The position numbers were made by a program, and so were the translations under genes. Shown here piece after piece: positions 5,755-8,496 of a DNA stretch of 8,496 bases. The stretch comes from an uncultured Clostridia bacterium (lineage in GTDB: Bacteria > Bacillota > Clostridia > Oscillospirales > Oscillospiraceae): NCBI GenBank assembly GCA_946011705.1, contig CAMGCA010000070.1:1-8496 (forward strand), in the 5' to 3' direction. The notes beneath the pieces were generated by a model. That model was not told the DNA's origin and did no database searches. It worked only from the letters and a program-made list of their open reading frames with translations. Numbering within the stretch: the stretch's first letter is position 1; the number at the start of each line of letters is the position of its first letter.

Positions 5755-6675
5755 ATGCAGACAATGAAAAAAGTTTGGACCTATCTGGTCATTGCCATGG
5801 TGGCGCTGGTAGCCTCCGTGAATTATGAATTGTTCATATTTCCCAATCAGTTTGCCCCCTCCGGTGTCAACGGTATCTGCACCATGATCCAGTACCTTTT
5901 CGGCATCAGTGTGGGCTACCTGAGCCTGCTGATCAACGTTCCTCTGGCAATCTGGTGCTATCTCGAGGTCAGCAAGCCCATCGCCCTGCGGAGCATGGTG
6001 TATGTGGTGACCTTCTCTCTGGGTCTGCTGTTGCTCGACCACATCGACCTCAGCCCCTTTGCCTATGTAACGGAGAACGGCACCAGTAAAATTCTGGGGC
6101 CGCTGGTTGCCGGTGTGATTCAGGGGTATGTCTACTCCATTCTGGTAAAAGCCAGCGCCTACACCGGCGGCACGGACTTCGTCTCCGCCATCATTCACAA
6201 GCGGTCCCCGGAAAAAAGTGTTTTTGGCATCAGCTTCACCCTGAACGCCGTCATCGCCGTAGCCAGCTACTTTGTCTACGGCTATAAAATGGAGCCGGTG
6301 ATCCTGTGCATCCTCTACAGTTTTATGTCAACCAACGTAGGAGAACGGCTGATGAAATCCGGCCGGGCAGCCATAGCCTTTGAGATCATCACCGACCATT
6401 CCGAGGAAATCTCCGAGGAAATCATTCGGGATACCCACCACACCACCACTTTGATTCCCGGCAAGGGAATGTACTCCGGGCGGGAAACCAATGTGCTGCT
6501 GTGCGTGGTGAATAAGACCCAGATCGCGGCGGTGAACCGCATCATCCGCAGCTATCCAAATACCTTCGCCATCGTCCATCCCGTCAGCGAAATCGTGGGC
6601 AACTTCCATAAGCGCAGCTCCACCGGCAAGGAACTCGCGGAGGTGCTGGACGCGGGAGACGGCAAAACGCTATGA
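5755..6675 (+). CDS. YitT family membrane protein (YitT domain plus DUF2179)
   Basis: A 306-aa integral membrane protein of the YitT/DUF161 family, whose transported substrate or role is not established. The N-terminal part has about five hydrophobic segments (roughly 6-24, 42-70, 80-95, 113-133 and 158-192). Family motifs include ELFIFPNQFAPSGVNGI (25-41) and YTGGTDFVSAIIHKR (136-150). The cytosolic C-terminal DUF2179 domain spans about 206-282, from FEIITDHSEEI to FAIVHPVSEIVG. ATG at 5755 (MQTMKKVW) is preferred; ATG at 5764 is equally plausible. The frame stays open to an ATG at 5551, but that would include the promoter, a hairpin and repeats. Neither start has a visible Shine-Dalgarno sequence, in contrast to every other gene here. 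The gene is divergent from dnaA and followed by a repeat, then guaB. Confidence 0.9.
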   Translation: MQTMKKVWTYLVIAMVALVASVNYELFIFPNQFAPSGVNGICTMIQYLFGISVGYLSLLINVPLAIWCYLEVSKPIALRSMVYVVTFSLGLLLLDHIDLSPFAYVTENGTSKILGPLVAGVIQGYVYSILVKASAYTGGTDFVSAIIHKRSPEKSVFGISFTLNAVIAVASYFVYGYKMEPVILCILYSFMSTNVGERLMKSGRAAIAFEIITDHSEEISEEIIRDTHHTTTLIPGKGMYSGRETNVLLCVVNKTQIAAVNRIIRSYPNTFAIVHPVSEIVGNFHKRSSTGKELAEVLDAGDGKTL

Positions 6676-6676
6676 T

Positions 6677-6787
6677 AATTGAAAATTGACAGTTGACAAT
6701 TGTGGTGTCGCTTCGCGACGGATTTATAATATTCATCCCCGAAGGGGATACCATAATTGTCAATTGTCCATTGTCAATTGTCAATTC
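6677..6787. repeat. 111-bp MITE-like inverted-repeat element between the YitT gene and guaB
   Basis: The ends are long imperfect inverted repeats. The left (from 6678, AATTGAAAATTGACAGTTG) and the right, read on the opposite strand, share a pattern of AATTGA, GACA, TTGACAATT and TGGT over about 34 bp with a handful of differences. Two short hairpins lie between: GTCGC-TTC-GCGAC (6707-6719) and ATCCCC-GAA-GGGGAT (6735-6749). The right 33 bp (6755-6787) are identical to 3930-3962 in the origin gap. The element begins just after the YitT stop codon. No open frame of note is present. Neither hairpin has a proper T-tract, so termination by it is unproven. Confidence 0.85.
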
Positions 6788-6849
6788 GTAATTTGAATAG
6801 GAGTAAAATCTTTAATTTGATATAAATACAAAATAGGAGGAAACTTCCA
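6788..6849 (+). promoter_or_regulatory. guaB upstream region and ribosome binding site
   Basis: The 62 bp between the repeat and guaB are AT-rich. AGGAGG at 6835-6840 sits 9 nt before the ATG, a strong ribosome binding site that fixes the start. TATAAA (6821-6826) or TAAAAT (6804-6809) could be a -10, but no -35 at proper spacing was found: TTGAAT (6793-6798) is 22 bp from the former and TTGTCA (6778-6783, inside the repeat) is 20 bp from the latter. No purine-riboswitch fold was recognised. Confidence 0.5.
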
Positions 6850-8355
6850 ATGGCTTACTACTATCCGGAACCCAGCCACACCTTCAGCGAGTACCTGCTC
6901 ATCCCCGGCTATACCTCCGAGGACTGCATCCCCGACCGGGTCAGTCTGAGAACCCCTCTGGTCAAGTACCGCAAGGGCGTGGAGGAGCCTGCCATCAGCC
7001 TGAACGTACCTCTGACCTCCGCCGTCATGCAGTCCGTGTCTAACGACACTCTGGCCATTGCTCTTGCCAAGGAGGGCGGCATCAGCTTCATTTTCGGCTC
7101 CCAGTCCATTGAGAATCAGGCCGCCATGGTGGCAAAGGTGAAAGGCTACAAGGCCGGCTTCGTCCCCTCCGCCTCCAATCTGACCCCCGACGCCACCTTG
7201 GCTGACGTGCTGGCACTGAAGGCCCGGAACGGCTTCTCCACCGTGGCCATCACTGCCGACGGCACCGCTAACGGTAAGCTTCTGGGCATCGTCACCAGCC
7301 GTGACTACCGGGTATCCCGGATGGAGCCTTCCGCCAAGGTCAGCGACTTCATGACCCCCCGGGAAAAGCTGGTCACTGCCCCCAAGGAGACGACTCTGAA
7401 GGAAGCCAACGACATCATCTGGGCACACAAGCTGAACAGCCTGCCCATCGTGGACGAAAACGATCACCTGATGTACTTTGTTTTCCGCAAGGACTACTCC
7501 TCCCACAAGGAAAATCCCTTGGAGCTGCTGGACGACAAGAAGCGGTATCTGGTAGGCGCTGGCATCAACACCCGGGACTACGCCACCCGGATTCCCGCTC
7601 TGCTTTCTGCCGGTGCGGACGTGCTGGTCATCGACTCCTCCGAGGGCTACACCTGCTGGCAGGAAAAGACCATCAAGTGGGTTCGTGACAACTACGGCGA
7701 CACCGTGAAGATCGGCGCGGGCAACGTGGTTGACCGGGACGGGTTCCTGTTCCTGGCCAAGGCAGGTGCGGACTTTGTGAAGGTTGGCATTGGCGGCGGC
7801 TCCATCTGCATCACCCGGGAGACCAAGGGCATCGGCCGTGGTCAGGCTACAGCGCTGATTGAGGTCGCCGCGGCCCGGGACGAGTACTTCAAGGAGACTG
7901 GCATCTATGTGCCCATCTGCTCCGACGGCGGCATTGTCCACGACTACCACATGACCCTGGCCCTGGCCATGGGCGCGGACTTCCTGATGCTGGGCCGTTA
8001 CTTCGCCCGGTTCGACGAGTCCCCCACCAACAAGGTCATGGTGAACGGCGCGTATATGAAGGAGTACTGGGGCGAAGGCTCCAACCGTGCCCGGAACTGG
8101 CAGCGCTACGATCTGGGCGGCTCCACCAAACTGAGCTTTGAGGAGGGCGTTGACTCCTATGTTACCTACGCCGGTTCCCTCCACGACAACGTGGAGTCCT
8201 CCCTCTACAAGGTGCGCTCCACCATGTGCAACGTGGGTGTGACCAACATCCCCGATCTGCAGCGGGAGGCCAAGCTGACGCTGGTATCCTCCGTATCCAT
8301 CGTGGAAGGCGGCGCCCACGACGTTACCCTCCGCTCCACTTCGAATGTGAAGTAA
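6850..8355 (+). CDS. guaB: IMP dehydrogenase (GMP synthesis), long 'RNWQRYD' form with CBS domains
   Basis: Oxidises IMP to XMP with NAD+, the committed step to GMP. 501 aa. The (beta/alpha)8 catalytic domain is split by two CBS domains at about 105-220. Catalytic residues are visible: the loop [12 protein letters not shown] (314-324) with nucleophile Cys320, Asp262 in VIDSSEGYT (260-268), the phosphate/ribose-binding CSDGG (357-361), and the mobile-flap dyad Arg419-Tyr420 in RARNWQRYD (413-421). The C-terminal part ([16 protein letters not shown] to [10 protein letters not shown]) differs from the common bacterial form (GSxGAM then QGVxG) and resembles the Tritrichomonas foetus enzyme, where Cys319 and Arg418-Tyr419 are catalytic. 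The glycine-rich catalytic loop has [10 protein letters not shown] where most have GPGSICTTR. ATG at 6850 follows AGGAGG. The gene lies behind a repeat and is followed by tandem hairpins. Confidence 0.95.
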   Translation: MAYYYPEPSHTFSEYLLIPGYTSEDCIPDRVSLRTPLVKYRKGVEEPAISLNVPLTSAVMQSVSNDTLAIALAKEGGISFIFGSQSIENQAAMVAKVKGYKAGFVPSASNLTPDATLADVLALKARNGFSTVAITADGTANGKLLGIVTSRDYRVSRMEPSAKVSDFMTPREKLVTAPKETTLKEANDIIWAHKLNSLPIVDENDHLMYFVFRKDYSSHKENPLELLDDKKRYLVGAGINTRDYATRIPALLSAGADVLVIDSSEGYTCWQEKTIKWVRDNYGDTVKIGAGNVVDRDGFLFLAKAGADFVKVGIGGGSICITRETKGIGRGQATALIEVAAARDEYFKETGIYVPICSDGGIVHDYHMTLALAMGADFLMLGRYFARFDESPTNKVMVNGAYMKEYWGEGSNRARNWQRYDLGGSTKLSFEEGVDSYVTYAGSLHDNVESSLYKVRSTMCNVGVTNIPDLQREAKLTLVSSVSIVEGGAHDVTLRSTSNVK

Positions 8356-8430
8356 GGCTGCAGGGCAGCCAGCCAATGCGGGCGGCAGTGCCGCCAGCCA
8401 ATGCGGGCCGCAGGGCGGCCAGCCAATGCG
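8356..8430. repeat. Tandem 25-bp hairpin repeat, three units, directly after guaB
   Basis: Three units of exactly 25 bp (8356-8380, 8381-8405, 8406-8430) start at the base after the guaB stop codon. Each is a perfect 6-bp stem with a 3-nt loop plus the constant linker AGCCAATGCG. Stems are GGCTGC/GCAGCC, GGCGGC/GCCGCC and GGCCGC/GCGGCC. The fourth base differs in every unit (T, G, C) and its partner changes to match, while the linker is unchanged. There is no T-tract, so it is not a classical terminator. It could protect the guaB mRNA 3' end, as REP-type hairpins do; that is inference. Confidence 0.9.
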
Positions 8431-8446
8431 TTACGAACGCTGGCTG
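8420..8446. repeat. Capping hairpin formed by the last repeat linker
   Basis: The last linker pairs with the sequence after it: CAGCCA (8420-8425) with TGGCTG (8441-8446), and GCGTT-ACG-AACGC (8428-8440) stacked inside, leaving a 2-nt bulge (8426-8427). That makes an 11-bp stem which closes the tandem array. Because the linker is identical in all three units, linkers 1 and 2 could compete for the same partner. Confidence 0.6.
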
Positions 8447-8496
8447 TTGACCAACATCCGTTGGGCACGCTCGGTATCGTTACCGCTCAGGCATTG
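8447..8496. other. Non-coding tail of the window
   Basis: No gene is evident. Two short hairpins can be read: CCAAC-ATCC-GTTGG (8451-8464) and CGGTA-TCGT-TACCG (8472-8485). The window ends in GCATTG, the inverse of CAATGC in the repeat linker, so the repeat region may continue, inverted, past the edge. Confidence 0.4.

Noticed and set aside
6693..6730. TTGACA (6693-6698) and TATAAT (6725-6730) as a guaB promoter
   Set aside because: Both hexamers are perfect but 26 bp apart, far outside the 16-19 bp range, and they are part of the repeat element.
6781..8376. 531-codon open frame antisense to guaB
   Set aside because: It lies wholly opposite a clear IMP dehydrogenase with intact motifs. Its low-complexity Gly/His/Val-rich product is what the complement of GC-biased codons gives.
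8356..8430. CRISPR array
   Set aside because: The repeats are contiguous 25-bp palindromic units without unique spacers, and no cas gene is present.

Overview
This window is the chromosomal replication-origin region of a Gram-positive bacterium. It is most likely a class Clostridia member of the Oscillospiraceae/Ruminococcaceae type. The reasons are the canonical dnaA-dnaN-yaaA-recF-gyrB order with yaaA between dnaN and recF, fairly GC-rich coding sequence with strong purine-rich ribosome binding sites, a short DnaA (437 aa) and a clostridial-style IMP dehydrogenase. The genus cannot be fixed from the sequence alone.

Layout. The replication genes all read on the minus strand, right to left: dnaA (5278-3965), the origin (about 3600-3833), dnaN (3599-2481), yaaA (2326-2081), recF (2084-984, overlapping yaaA by 4 bp) and the 5' part of gyrB (836 to the window edge). 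The right half reads on the plus strand: a YitT-family membrane protein (5755-6675) and guaB (6850-8355). dnaA and the YitT gene are divergent, and a good sigma-A-type promoter can be read for each (5460-5488 minus, 5638-5666 plus). The genes usually found just upstream of dnaA in Firmicutes (rpmH, rnpA, yidC) are not here.

The origin lies between dnaA and dnaN. It has one perfect DnaA box, four one-mismatch boxes and several weaker ones, followed on the dnaN side by a run of trinucleotides that fits a DnaA-trio unwinding element in an AT-rich stretch. This matches the Bacillus subtilis architecture.

The most striking feature is how many short palindromic or inverted-repeat elements there are. 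Nearly every intergenic gap holds one, and they belong to at least four sequence types: 853-980 (recF/gyrB), 2341-2478 (dnaN/yaaA), 3836-3962 (inside the dnaA/dnaN origin gap), 5321-5390 (dnaA leader), 5681-5746 (YitT leader), 6677-6787 (YitT/guaB) and 8356-8446 (after guaB). Two share an identical 33-bp end, and two share 11-bp termini. The array after guaB is a tandem 25-bp repeat in which each unit is a perfect hairpin with compensatory stem changes.

Functionally, the left block makes the initiator, sliding clamp, gap-repair loader and gyrase subunit. guaB supplies the committed step of GMP synthesis. The YitT gene is a membrane protein of unknown substrate. I see no mobile-element transposase, CRISPR array, tRNA, rRNA or defence system. 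The novelty here is in the non-coding repeats and in the origin.
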